64,000 nt of DNA from Areca catechu (lineage: Eukaryota > Streptophyta > Magnoliopsida > Arecales > Arecaceae): NCBI GenBank assembly GCA_021397845.1, contig CM038044.1, forward strand, positions 57,449,851-57,513,850, written 5' to 3'. Of the stretch, positions 20,726 to 31,891 are shown one piece after another; positions within the stretch are counted from its first letter, which is position 1, and every line of letters begins with the position of its first letter. Below the pieces are notes generated by a model. That model was not told the origin of the DNA, ran no database searches, and saw nothing but the letters and a program-made list of their open reading frames with translations. The translations under genes and the position numbers were made by a program.

Positions 20726-23289
20726 GGTAGCGATGCAGTATACCAGGGGTGAAGAGATAGATAAATGGGATTTAATCTAAAATAAATCATGAATTGAAGA
20801 ACATATAACTATTAAAGAACCTTTAAATATTGAAGAACATATAAATATTGAAGAACTATAGAAACCAGGAAAAAGATGGTAGATGAATATCTATTCAAAT
20901 GAATATTGTTTTACTTCTTAGCAGTTCTTCATTCTGTGATCATAAAGGCACCACTTCCACTATAATTTCTTATAGCAGGATAACCACAAATCAACCTAAA
21001 GGATGTTCCTAAGGGTGACTGTTACTATGATCCTTCCAGAATACTTTGCCAAAAAATTTGATGTATAAACTATTATAGCATTAAGCTATTAAAGATACCA
21101 TGATGCAACTTCCAAGTAAGAAAGTTGCAAAAAGAAATGGAAATCAGAACTTCTTTTTGAAGAATATAAATTTCATTGAAGATTTTTGAAAGATATAATG
21201 GCGTAAGCTTCATTTGCTTCTTGCCTTTTGGAGAACACTTAAGCTCAGAAGGATTAGGATTTTGATACAAATTTGAGATCCCCATCAATCCCAAAGGGTT
21301 TTTTGATAAACTTGGATATTGGATATTTGGAATTACAAGGAAAGGATTTTTTGAAGAGGCTTTTAGACAGGCTTGAATGATGAGGTTTTTTGTTCTACCT
21401 TCTTCTTTAGATCTTACTTCTTCTTATAGAGTGTTAGCTTCACTGAGGCTAAGAGTTGTTTGAAGTTCGAAATCATATTTGAAAATCAACTAGAGTCTGC
21501 TAGGATTCCAATGCCTTGATCAGAGTGCTTGTCTGGCAGGTATTGTCTGGTATTGTCTTTGTCTGCTTTTTGATATAGCATCTTTGCAGGAGGGTATTGT
21601 TTGGTACTATCCTATTGATTGATTTGATTAGAGGGTACTATCCTTGAGTTCAGATGTTGGTAGGAGGGTACTGTCTGGTGCTACTTTTGTTAGTGATTTG
21701 ACTAAAGGGCATTGCTTTTATCGATGATGGTACCATCTTGATTTGACCAGAGGGCATTGCTTTTGTTAGTGATGGTATCGTCCTCTTGCTTTGATGAGGA
21801 TCTTGTCAGTAGCCATTATGAGTGTGATTATGTTCTGCTTCAGAGATTTATTAGAGCTGCTTTGGGATCTATGCTTCATAGGATCCTGAAATAGTCATTT
21901 TCATTGCTGGGTAATTGATTGGAGGAAGAAGAGCTATTATTTTGATCTTCTTCTTCTTCTTCCTTTTTAAATTTTTCCAAGGTTTCTAGTAAAAGTTTTT
22001 TGTATTCTACTCTTATCCTTGCTGCTACTAATATGGAGCTAGCAAAGGATCTCTAGATGAGGAATCTTGAAGTAGAGGGTTCCATCTTAACTGATAATTT
22101 TAGATTTTTGTTGAACCACTCTAAAACTTTTGGCTTGGTGGCCTTTTCTGGATTAAATTCTTACCACCATTTTGTCCTGAACTTCCTGGCCAATGTTGGC
22201 TGAAAATTTGAGATATTGATAATAGAGTACTCCCAGCATGAAATCCATGACAAGGAAATTTGAGCAAAGAAATTAAGATGATGAGGGAATTTCTTTGCTC
22301 TATTTGGTTGTAATATTTTTTGCTGATAGATAAGATATCTCTCGTTGACTATTTGGGGTAAGATTTTGAGGGTTAATGGCACCACCAGTCTAAGAACCAG
22401 TATGGAAAGTGGAACTTGGGATTAGTTTTGAAATAAAATAACCAAGAGTGCCTGTGGTGGGTATTTTGAAAGAGGGATGCATGGTACCATGCATTCCTGT
22501 AATCTCAGTAATTGAAGTATTGGAGATTGTATTTCTGGGATAATTCTTCAAAAGTGTTTGGATTGCCTCCCCATGTAGATGGAGACAAAACTTGTAAAAT
22601 ATGGACTATTGAATAGATAATAATGGATGGATCAGCCCTGTCTTTGTAGTGTTTAATGGCATTGAGTCGATATCTACTAGGATAAATTCGTAGAAAATGT
22701 GTGTCTTCAAAGGATCTTTGGATAGAAAATGCCATTTTTCTAGGAATATTTTTGAAACTATTTTTCATCAATCATTATCCATGTATTCATTTTCTATGGT
22801 TAGAATGGACTGGAAAATAAAATTTTCAAAATATAGTGATTTTCTGGGTGGTATTTTTTAAAGAGAAGTTGGGTCAAAAATCCCAACTTCCATTTAAGAT
22901 TTTTGAAGTGGTAATGAGTCAAAAATCTCAATTACCAATTTTTATTTTTATTTTGAAATTGCCTATTGCTGAGATTCAGTCTTAGCAATTGCTTTTTGAA
23001 AAATTTCTAGGCTCATGAGTGCAGATTTACCTTGGCTAATTCAGCCATCTGTTTGGTGAAAAGTGGAGAGCTTCGAGATTTTTCTTGGATTTTTTTCTCA
23101 TCTTCTTCTTGGGTTACAATGTCATACCAAGATAGTTTTGGTAAAGCAGGTTAGGGTTTTGGAGATTGGAAACTTTTAGATTGTGATAGGATCATAATAG
23201 TTTGGGGTTTAAACATTTGAGTATAAAAGGCTTTTGTTTGTTTTTGGGCCATGGATTTTTGGGCTGGAGGTTTCTTGGGAGCCATGGGA
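20726..23289 (-). pseudogene. Decayed coding region downstream of caulimovirid-like RT
   Basis: Minus-strand frames keep short protein-like stretches, all interrupted: one at 22161-22385 with aromatic-rich FFAQISLSWISCWEYS and FRTKWW, and one at 22505-22771 with RIYPSRYRLNAIKHYKD. A poly-Glu/Ser stretch (KKEEEEDQNNSSSS) lies near 21950. It follows the RNase H end at about 23290 without any integrase zinc finger or DDE core, which argues against an LTR retrotransposon and for a pararetrovirus-type fossil. I do not recognise the domains. Several frameshifts and stops per kb. Confidence 0.45.
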
Positions 23290-24240
23290 TTTGAAGCCCT
23301 GTAAACACTCATGAGACAAACAATCAGGCAGTGAATTTTCTTTGCCTTTGATGTGTTTAATATGAAATTCAAAGATTGATAATAAAGCTTGCTATCTAGC
23401 AAGTGTATGTTTTGAAGCTAAATTTTTAACATCTTTTTTCAAAATAAATTTTGCTGCTTTGCAATCAATTCGATGTAAAAACTTTTGATTGAGTAAATTA
23501 CTTTGAAACTTTGAAAAACAAAAAATAATTGCTATATAACTTCATGATAGTAGAATATTTTTGTTGAGTATCATTCCAACTACCAGAAGTAAATTGAATT
23601 AATTGTTTTGTTCTATCTTTCTTTTGTTTGAGAATGTCTCCGAAGCCTAGTTCAAATGCATTAGTTTCAACAATTTTGGAAGCCTTTGGGTCTAGTAAAT
23701 AGAGACATGGAAGACTCCTAACTTGGAATTTTATTTGTTTGATGATGTTGGTATGCTCCTGTGTCCAACTTGGAGCATTCTTTCTAAGTCCTTGATAAAG
23801 AGGTTTTGCTAAAATTTTAAGATTTTTAATATGTTCAGAAATATAATTGAGACTACCTAAAAATCTTTGTAATTATTTTTTGTCTAGGATTGTATTAGGG
23901 AATTTGTCAGCAAACTCTATTAACCTGCTGATGGGTCTAATTATTTCTTGATTTAGATAATGACCTGGGAACCTAACTTTTATATGGAATAAATTCATTT
24001 TTGATTGAGAAAGAACCAAACCATTTCTGATTACTAGATTCAGAAGGTCTGGAGGTGTTTGAAATATTGTTCTAATGATTCAAAGAATATTAGGATATCA
24101 TCAATATAAATAATAATAAATCTTAAGTATGGAGTAAAAACGTCATTCATGATTTTGTGGAATTCAGAAGGAGCATTTATAAGTCTAAAAGGCATTACAT
24201 TCCATTCATACTATCTGAAGGGAACTGTGAATGTAGTTTT
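23290..24240 (-). pseudogene. Reverse transcriptase-RNase H of a caulimovirid-like endogenous element, decayed
   Basis: Minus-strand reading gives VMPFRLINAPSEF, then the RT active site YIDDILIF (about 24085-24110), FLGSLNYISEHIKNL in the connection region, and RNase H motifs ending KGENS-like and DCLSHECLQG near 23290-23350. The (L/P)D.LS.E.L-type end is typical of Caulimoviridae polymerases, and no integrase follows. Stops and frameshifts occur throughout (for example after HLQTF near 24050 and near 23875). The N-terminal RT part is cut at 24240. Ancient, non-functional copy. A Ty3-type RT is the alternative. Confidence 0.65.
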
Positions 24241-24250
24241 GTACTTATTG

Positions 24251-24590
24251 TTGGGATATGTCAGTTTAAGCACAGATTAGCCATCGGATCAACCAGCCGA
24301 AGACACCTCTCCTGAACCATGCACCTTGAACCAAAGTGCCAAGAAGAAGCCGACCAGATAACGGACAAGTCGAAGCTGAAAGTCTCAACTTCGATCAAAG
24401 AGTCAGTCTTCGGCCCCTGTGGAAGACAAGGTTCTTAGCCTCAGCTGAAGACTTGGTCTTCACGACTGGCCGAATACGCAATCTTCAGCCTATACCGAAG
24501 ACATAATCTTCAGCCTACACCGAAGACATAGCCTTCGACCTGCGTCGAAGATGTGTCCTTCGACATCAGCCACAAATACTGTCTCCAATA
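24251..24590. other. Fragment with GAAGAC/GTCTTC-type short repeats
   Basis: It starts TGTTGGGATATGTCAG, which looks like an LTR edge, at the break of the caulimovirid-like sequence. From about 24380 to 24570 a loose 26-33-bp unit repeats (CCGAAGACATAATCTTCAGCC type), rich in GAAGA...TCTTC dyads. It is cut by the LTR beginning at 24591. Probably a truncated LTR of an unidentified element. Confidence 0.5.
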
Positions 24591-26150
24591 TGATGGGGAT
24601 CCAGGGCAGGTCCGGGTAATTTTTCCATTTTTTCTTATTTTTTCTTATTTTTTGTTTTTACTTATTCCTGCTATTCCACCTATTCCCTCTATTCAAGTTT
24701 TATCCTAATCTTATTCCCACCTTATTCCAGTCTTATTCCATCATCTTCCCGTGATTTTAAAAAAATTTCAAAACCCTAGCCCACCACCCCTCCGGCCCTA
24801 GATCCGGGCCGCCCGACCCCCGGCCAACCCCGTCGGACCGCAACCGACGCTCGCCAGCCCCCGCCCTCACCGGAGAAGCCGCTGCCGCCGCCCTTGCCCA
24901 TGGAGATGAATGGCCGAGGGAAGACCAACCGTCGCCCACGTCCCATGGCCTACCACAGGCCGCCCGCCGCCGCCGGCCTACCACCGGCCGCCCGCCAGCC
25001 GCCCGCCGACTAACGCCCGACCGTCGGAGGGCCCCCGGCGGTGCCCTTGGGCCCCACGACCGTGGGAAGCCCAAGCGGCACGGCATACGTATCGTGCCGT
25101 CGCTGCGTTGCCGCCCGCCTGCACCGTCGCCCACCTGCATCGCCTCTCACCTGCCACCGCCCGCCGCCGGTCCGCTGCTCGCTAGGCCGCCGGAGGCCTC
25201 GCCAGCACCTAGGAGGTCTCCCACGGTCGTGGGAGACCAAACGGCATGCCCAGTGTGCCGTGCTGTTTCCCCTGTGCCACCCCACCTACAGCCCACCACC
25301 GGCCATCCACCGCTCGTCGTCCGCCGACCCCGTCCGTCTCTCGCTTCCCGATTGTCGACCGTCCGCCGGTACTCGACGGAAATCATCTTCCCCTGTGCAC
25401 GGCCGTAAGATGGAGTTGCATGGATTTCAAAGCAGTCCAATTTTCAAAGCAGCACGCTTTCTGAAGTAGATCATCAAACCGACATGCTTCTCAAAATAGA
25501 TCAGCACCATTTTTGATGCAACATGAATTTTGATGTAATTTATTTTTCATTTTTAGTTTTCTTGGAGGCTAAGAAACTGAGAGTTTTGGTTTTTCTATAT
25601 AAAGGCCCCCTCCCCCTGTAATAGTTAGAGAGAGTTGAATGAAATTTTTGGTTTAGCCATTGGTTCCAGTTCTAGTTCTGGGATGAGGCCCGTTTGCCTT
25701 CGTTCCCTACTTTGTGGATGATGGATTCGAGCACCCTAGTTATCCCCTTTCTCGTCTTCTTTATCCCATCGTGTCCTTTGAGAGTCATCCTAGCGCATCC
25801 ATGTGAGAGCCCTGCTATGTGCATTATGGATTCAATGAGAGCTCAGGGTAGCTGGTGCTGTGATCTCTCAGGAGGGTAGCTTTAGGCTTTGACTCCTGAC
25901 TTTCTGTGTGCGTCCCCCGCTAGAGTGAGTCTCAGGGCCATGAGTTCCACTTTCCAATCCCCCATCTTCATCCTTCCTTCGCCACATCCACCCAAAAAAT
26001 TGAAAACAAAAGAGATCAGCTATCTTAGAATTTTAGTATCAGAATGCCCTAGTCCCGGGAGGCTTCTTAGCCCTCCCACGGTCCTAGTTTGTTAGATGTT
26101 TTTCCCTATTTTCCAAATAACCAGGTTACATCGATTTTCGTCCCGCATCA
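24591..26150 (+). mobile_element. 5' LTR (family D) with GC-rich U3
   Basis: It is bounded by TGATGGGG and CCGCATCA (5-bp inverted ends TGATG/CATCA), followed at once by a PBS. The first 220 bp recur as a direct repeat at 26236. It has the telobox AAACCCTA near 24771, a very GC- and CpG-rich block (24780-25400), a TATA box (25596-25603) and an expected R/U5 region after it. Open frames in the GC-rich block are chance products of base composition. Confidence 0.85.
25596..25603 (+). promoter_or_regulatory. TATA box of LTR family D
   Basis: TATATAAA followed by GGCCCCCTCCCC, about 550 bp before the LTR end, on the strand indicated by the PBS. Confidence 0.75.
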
Positions 26151-26235
26151 ATTTTGGTATCAGAGCGAGTTGTGGATTAGAGTGTGCTCCTTTTTTCGAA
26201 CTTGACGGAGTCGAGTTCTTCACGGTCGAGGAGAA
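26151..26235 (+). mobile_element. 85-bp internal region with PBS (26155-26166) of family D
   Basis: TGGTATCAGAGC at 26155-26166 is an initiator Met-tRNA PBS four bases after the LTR. Only about 70 bp follow before the next LTR copy starts at 26236. The last bases, GAGGAGAA, could serve as a short polypurine tract. There is no gag or pol, so this is either a miniature (TRIM-like) element or an internal deletion. Confidence 0.7.
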
Positions 26236-26458
26236 TGATGGGGATCTAGGGCAGGTCCGGGTATTTTTTCCATTTTTGCTTATTTTTTCACATTTTTTAT
26301 TTTTACTTATTCCCGCTATTCCACCTATTCCCTCTATTCCAGTTTTATCCTAATCTTATTCTTACCTTATTCTAGTCTTATTCCATCATCTTCCCGTGAT
26401 TTTAAAAAATTTTCAAAACCCTAGCCCACCACCCCTCCAGCCCCAGATCCGGGCCGCC
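26236..26458 (+). mobile_element. Truncated second LTR of family D
   Basis: TGATGGGGATCTAGGGCAGG onwards matches 24591-24813 with few differences, including the telobox near 26416. Homology stops abruptly at GGGCCGCC (26458). Confidence 0.85.
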
Positions 26459-26979
26459 GTTATCCTTGGCAAGCAGATCTGGAGCTCTAGCTTCGTGTCT
26501 GGCCTTGGTTCTTCGTTCTTCCTCCTGATTGGACTGTCAAGGGCGACGGACTACTTGTTTTTGGGGTCCCATTGCAAAGAATAAGGATTTGAACAACTTT
26601 GGAGGGGAAACCTAGGGTTTCTAGGGTTCAAATTGGAAATAGAAGGCGGAATGTCGCTCAATCCAAACTAGAAAGTGTCCCAAACAAAGAATCGAAGGGT
26701 TTTGAGCATGAAATGGAGGAAAGGAGGAGTGTGGAGTACCTTAAGGTATGTGTCAGCTCGAGTGGGGAGAAGAAATGAGGAAAAAAAGAAAACTTCGGAA
26801 AGCCCTTATCCTCGGTTTGCTGCCATTCATGTGTCGACACATCGACTTAAAAACCAAAAGTTAAGAGACTGAAGGTCTGATCAAATATACTAGAAATTCA
26901 ATTAAATTTAGTGAAAATAACAATGATTGAATATGATTGATGTTAAATATGATTGCTTTGAGTCAAAGATAGGAAAATT
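26459..26979. other. Unassigned spacer before the SIRE-like element
   Basis: No gene. A paired telobox-like stretch (CCTAGGGTTTCTAGGGTT, near 26611) and one GTGTCGACAC palindrome (about 26831) are present. The palindrome also occurs in the LTR at 32815-33185, so part of this may be a remnant of that element's 3' LTR or 3' untranslated region; I could not find a polypurine tract. Confidence 0.35.
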
Positions 26980-27536
26980 TTAATCAAAAGGATTAATGAT
27001 CTCGAACTCTCTTCTAATCATACAAAACCGATCTTCCAGAAGAGGCTTAGTCAGAATGTTAGCTAATTGAAACTCAGTATTAATAAATTCAAGCACAACA
27101 TTATTATTTTTAACATGATCTCTAATAAAATGATATCTAATTTCAATATATTTTCTCCTAGAATGTTGAACAGGATTTTTTATCAAGCAAATAGCACTGG
27201 TATTATCACATTTTATAGGTGTACTAGTCAACTTGATTCCAAAATCTTCAAGTTATTGCTTAATCCATAAGATTTGAGCACAACAACTTCCTGCTGCAAT
27301 ATACTCAGCCTCAGCTATGGACAGTGCAACTGAAGTTTATTTCTTGCTAAACCAGAAGATTAAGTTAACTCCAAGAAATTGGCAAGTACCACTAGTACTC
27401 TTTCTATCCAATTTATAACCAGCAAAATCAGCATCAGAATATCTAATTAATTCAACAGATGAATCTCTAGAATACCATAAACCAATATCGATTGTACCAG
27501 ATAGATATCTAATAATGCGCTTAACAGCCAATAGAT
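26980..27536 (-). pseudogene. RNase H of SIRE-like Ty1/copia element
   Basis: Minus-strand motifs in order: GLWYSRDSSVELIRYSDADFAG, KSTSGTCQFLG, a TAA, SVALSIAEAEYIAAGSCCAQ, CDNTSAICL and YIEIRYHFIRDHV, ending FEIINPFD at 26980. Active-site residues Asp (SDAD), Glu (AEAEY) and Asp (CDN) are kept. The stop near 27337 replaces a codon in the usual W-S-K-K/Q stretch. This is the last domain of the copia polyprotein, and coding ends here as expected. Confidence 0.9.
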
Positions 27537-28600
27537 GTGATTCCTTTGGTTCAGACTAATATCTTGCACACATGTATATACTGAACATTATATCTAGTCT
27601 ACTAGCAGTTAAGTACAGTAAAGAGCCAATCATACCTCTATATAGCTTTTGATCTACTGATTTACCATGCTCATCTTTATCAAGTCTACAAGAGGGGCCA
27701 TAGGTGTACCTATTGAATTAGTAGTCTCCATCCTAAACTTCTTTATAATCTCTCTTGTATACTTAGCTTGATTGATGAAGATTCTATCTTTAGTTTGCTT
27801 GATCTGGAGTCCGAGAAAGAAATTGAGTTCTCCCATCATGCTCATCTCAAACTCATCATGTATTAGCTTAGCAAACTCTTGATAAAGAATTTCATTAGTA
27901 GCACCGAAAATGATATCATCAACATATATTTGTACTACTAATAAATCATTATCTTTCTTCTTCAAAAACAAGGTTTTATCAACATGGCCTCTAGAAAATT
28001 CATTTTCAATCAAAAATTTGCTGAGTCTTTCATACCGGCTCGAGGTGCTTGCTTTAATCCATAAAGTGCTTTGTGCAATTTAAAAATATGATCAGGATGT
28101 GCGTGATTTTCAAATCCTGGTGGTTGTTCAACAAAAACTTTTTCTATTATAAAACCATTTGGAAAAGCACTCTTAACATCCATTTGAAATAGTTTGAAAT
28201 CCATAAAATAAGCAAATACTAATAATAGTCTAATTACTTCTAGTTTAGCAATAGGAGCAAAAGTTTCATCAAAATCAATTCCTTCTTCTTGATTGTAGCC
28301 TTTAGCCACTAGCCTAGCTTTATTTCTAACAACAATTCCATTTTCATCTAATTTATTCCTAAATACCCATTTAATGCCAATAATAGAAACATTAGATGGT
28401 CTTTCTATTAATGTCCAAACATCATTTCTATCAAACTGAATCAGTTCATCTTGCATGGCATTAATCCAGTTAGGGTCTTTTTCAGCTTCTTCAAAACATT
28501 TTGGTTTAACTTGAGAAACAAAAGCTATATAGTCACATTCATTTCTAAATTGAGGCTCTAGTTCTTATTCCTTTAGACGGATCACCTAGGATTAATTCCT
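27537..28600 (-). pseudogene. Reverse transcriptase of SIRE-like Ty1/copia element
   Basis: Minus-strand frames 28456-28010 and 28013-27654 cover most of RT: WVFRNKLDENGIVVRNKARL, GIDFDETFAPIAKLEVIRLL, FQMDVKSAFPNG, YGLKQAPRA, then QIYVDDIIFGATN with the catalytic YVDD, and FFLGLQIKQ. A single frameshift near 28020 separates the two halves (after APRA). Otherwise the sequence is close to consensus, making this one of the younger elements here. Confidence 0.93.
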
Positions 28601-28869
28601 TAGGATGTCCATGAGCATACCTCCACTCCTTAGGTAGATCTTGGTGCTTTGGAGTGTCTTCACCTTTCTCACTTTTGTCTTGATCTTCTTCATTTGGCTA
28701 GGGGGGTTGATCATTCAGTGTCAACTTTTGAAGCTTATCAGCACCTGCACACTCATCAGAAGTATCCTCTTTTCTGAAGGATTTGTTAGTAGATTCTTCA
28801 AAAACAACATGTACAGACTCCTCTACAACCAAGGTTCTTTTGTTGAAAACTCTATATGCCCTGCTTGAT
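28601..28869 (-). other. Linker between integrase and RT, SIRE-like element
   Basis: The minus strand keeps a low-complexity linker typical of copia polyproteins, with NDQPP, EEDQDKSEKGEDTPKHQ and PKEWRYAHGHPKELILGDP. The last is the conserved start of the RT region. Stops interrupt it. Confidence 0.6.
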
Positions 28870-29518
28870 GTGGAGTATCCTTAAAAGATACCTTCATCAG
28901 ACTTGACATCAAAATTTTCAAGATTATCTTTGCCATTATTTAAGATAAAATATTTGTAACCAAAAACTAAGAAATACTTTAAAGTTGGTTTTCTTTGATT
29001 CCAAAGTTCGTAAGTAGTTTCTTCAAAATAGGGCAAATTAAAACTCGATTCAAAATATAACATGCAGTATTAATAGCTTCAGCCCAAAAATCTTGGTAAA
29101 TCATTTTCACAAAGCATAGTGCACGCCATTTCTTTTAAAGTACGATTTTTTCTTTCTACTACCCTATTCTACTGAGGTGTCCTGGTGCAGAAAAGTTGTG
29201 TTCAATACCTTTTTCATTACAAAAGCTTTCGAAATTCTGATTTTTAAATTTAGTTCCATGATCACTACGAATGCATACAACTAAAACACCTTTTTTATTT
29301 GAAACTTTTTGATAAAATTTTATAAATGCAGAAAATGATTCATCTTTATGTGCTAGAAAGAAAATCCATGTAAATCTCGAAAAATCATCCACTATGACTA
29401 ATCCATATCTCTTACCTACTAGACTTGATATTCTAGTTGGTCCAAAGAGATCCATATGAAGTAGTTCTAGTGGCCTACTAGTAGTTATAAAACCTTTAGG
29501 TTTGAAAGAGGTTTTAAC
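28870..29518 (-). pseudogene. Integrase of SIRE-like Ty1/copia element
   Basis: The minus strand reads MDLFGPTRISSLVGKRYGLV (first Asp), then CIRSDHGTKFKN (second Asp), a TAG before VERKNRTLKEMA (Glu), then KPTLKYFLVFGYKYF in the C-terminal part. The DDE residues are kept, but a stop and a frameshift near 29159-29170 and stops near 29060 break the frame. Confidence 0.9.
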
Positions 29519-30060
29519 TTATTTTCCAAATTGACAAGCTTGGCAAACTCTATCTTTTTCAAAACAAAGTTCAGGTAAATCTCTAACTAAATTCTTTTTG
29601 CAAAGTTTTGAAAGTAGATACATACTAGAATGCTTTAATCTTCTATGCCAAAGCCAACTAGTCTCATCTTTAGTAGAATTTATTGCAACAAGGCATTCTC
29701 CATTAGGTAAAGATAGATCATCTAAATCAACCAAATAAACATTACCATGCATTTTTTCAATGAATTGTACTCCATTTATATCCGGACTAGCAATCATGCA
29801 ATAAGATGATTCAAAAATAACTTGAAAACCTTTATTGCAAAATTGACTAATACTTAAAAGATTGTGCTTTAAACCTTCAACTAAAAGTACATTGCTAATA
29901 TAACTAGAAAGAGTAATGTGAACCTTACCAATACCAAAGATTTTTCCTTTACCATTATCCCCGAAGGTCACACTCCCTCCATTCACTGCTTCAAGAGAAG
30001 TGAATTGCTTCACATCTCCTGTCGTATGCCTTGAGCAACCACTATCAAGATATCAAAGTC
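29519..30060 (-). pseudogene. Protease and GAG-pre-integrase region of SIRE-like element
   Basis: The minus strand has the aspartic protease motif YLDSGCSRHTTGD (about 30020-30050), then SVTFGDNGKGKIFGIGKV, LLVEGLKHNLLSISQFC and the GAG-pre-integrase zinc part (WLWHRRLKHSS ... VCQACQFGK). The frame is open from 30013 to 29519. Confidence 0.9.
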
Positions 30061-30445
30061 TTTTGTTCTCCTTGGTTGCAAGACACACCTGCAATAAAAA
30101 TCAAGCTTTGTTTTTAGTTACCCAAGCCAACTTGGGTCCTTTAGGGTTAGTACTTAAAATGGTTCCTTTTGGAACCTAAAATTTTCTAAAAGAATTAATT
30201 TTTCTCAAATCACATTGAAAAGATTTATGACCTTACTTTTTACATGAAAAACATGTTAGGCTAGAAGATGCAGGAACAAAAAAGTTTTTAAAGTACTTTT
30301 GTTGTTTTTGTGTTTTATAGCCTAATCCTGCTTTATTGAAAATGACTCTTTGGCTATTGAAAAGTAGGTTTAGTCTTTCTAAACTATAGCTAATTTTTTC
30401 AATAAATGGCTTCATTTTATCAAGTTCATTTTTGTACTTTACATT
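30061..30445 (-). pseudogene. Second zinc knuckle and linker of SIRE-like gag-pol
   Basis: Minus-strand frames carry CFSCKK*GHKSFQC, a CX2CX4HX4C knuckle interrupted by TAA (near 30233), followed by VPKGTILSTNPKGPKLAWV, a stretch usual in SIRE-type elements. It links gag to protease. Confidence 0.75.
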
Positions 30446-31832
30446 TTATAATTCTAAATGTTTATTTTTCTTTAAAAGATCACCATTAGAAATAATAGTT
30501 TTGGGTCTTTTTAAAACTTTGTTTTCCATTGTCAAAGCATTGTTTTTCCTTTCTAAAACATCTAATTTAGTTTTCAAATCACTAACTTCATTTAGCAAAG
30601 ATTTATTTTCATAAGAAAAATTGTTTGCATGTTTTTTCAACTTTTTATTTTCAGATAAAATCAATTTATAATCATGCATAAGTTCATCAAAAGCATTTCT
30701 TAGCTTATCAAAAGTAAAATCTATTTCAGTATCAAATATTACCTCATCTTGCTCTTGATATGCCATGAGACAGAGATTTGCAACTTTTGTATGCTCTTCT
30801 TCAGAACTGGAGTCCTCACTATCACTCCAGGTGGCCATCATTGCTTTCTTTCTTAACTTCTTTCTTGACATCTTTAGGAAAGGGCAGTCGAATTTGTAGT
30901 GACCTGGCTTCTTGCACTCAAAGCATGTAGGTATTTCCTTTTTCTTTTCTTTTTCCTTTTCTTTCTCTTTCTCTTTTCCCTTTTCTTTATTTGATTGAAT
31001 TTTTTTCTTGTAAGGAAACTTCCTCCTTTTCATGAATCTTCTAAATTTCCTAGCAAGGAGAGCTTCTTCACCTTCATCATCATCTTCTTCTTCTTCGGAC
31101 TCATCAATTGATGATTCTTCTTGTATATTTGATTTGAATACAATCCCCTTTTTCTTTTTATCCATGTCCATTGACTTTTGCTTATAATTCAGCTCATAAG
31201 TCATGAGCGATCCAACCAACTGCTCTAATGGTAGCTTGTCAATGTCCTTTGCTTCTTGGATTTCAGTCACCTTCGGATCCCACAATGTTGGAACTAACCT
31301 GAGGATTTTATTCACAAGATCAACGTTAGACATTACATTTCCTAGACTTCTCATTCCAGTTATAATATTTATAAATCTAGTGTACATGTCAGTGATTGAC
31401 TCATTAGGTTCCATTCGGAACATTTCATAAGTATGTACTAACATGTTTACCTTAATATTTTTTACTTGATCGGTACCCTCATGGGTAACTTCAAGTGTGT
31501 CCCATATTTCTTTGGCTGAAGTGCAAGTAGATATCCTATTGAATTTACTAGGATTTAATGCACAATAAAAGAGATTCATTGCCTTAGCATTGATCTCGGA
31601 TTGCTTAATGTCATTTTCATCCCAATCCTCTTCGAGCTTTGGGATGGAAACACTATTAACCACAACCAAAGAAATATGAGGACCTTTATCAACTACTCTT
31701 CATATGTTGTAATCAATAGAATGCATATAAATTCTTATCCTAGCTTTCTAATATGTATAATTTGATCCATTAAAAAATAGAGGTCTATTTGAGGCTTGAC
31801 CCTCAACTATACTAGTACCAATAGGGGCTGCC
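30446..31832 (-). pseudogene. Gag of SIRE-like Ty1/copia element
   Basis: The likely start is ATG at 31832 (MAAPIGTSIVEGQ), 45 bp after the PBS. Two in-frame stops follow (near 31745 and 31705), after which 407 codons are open to 30446. Features: a gag polyprotein domain (AKEIWDTLEVTHEGTDQVK; YTRFINIITGMRSLG; LRLVPTLWDPKVTEI), an acidic stretch, a Lys-Glu repeat (KEKEKEKEKEK), a zinc knuckle CFECKKPGHYKFDC, and a C-terminal coiled coil (SENKKLKKHANNFSYENK). Gag forms the virus-like particle and binds RNA. Confidence 0.93.
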
Positions 31833-31877
31833 ATAGATCTTTACTCAAGGTGGTAAAGCCTATACATCGAGAACAGG

Positions 31878-31889
31878 ACTCTGATACCA
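31878..31889 (-). other. Primer binding site of SIRE-like element
   Basis: The minus strand reads TGGTATCAGAGT two bases from the LTR edge, an initiator Met-tRNA site with one change from TGGTATCAGAGC. Confidence 0.85.
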
Positions 31890-31891
31890 CT

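Noticed and set aside
24757..25469. Several overlapping long open frames on both strands in the GC-rich block
   Set aside because: Stop codons are rare by base composition alone. The products are Arg/Pro/Ala-rich with no domain, and the block is the U3 of an LTR.
26150..26170. tRNA gene at TGGTATCAGAGC
   Set aside because: Only the 12-base complement of a tRNA 3' end is present, as expected of a PBS.
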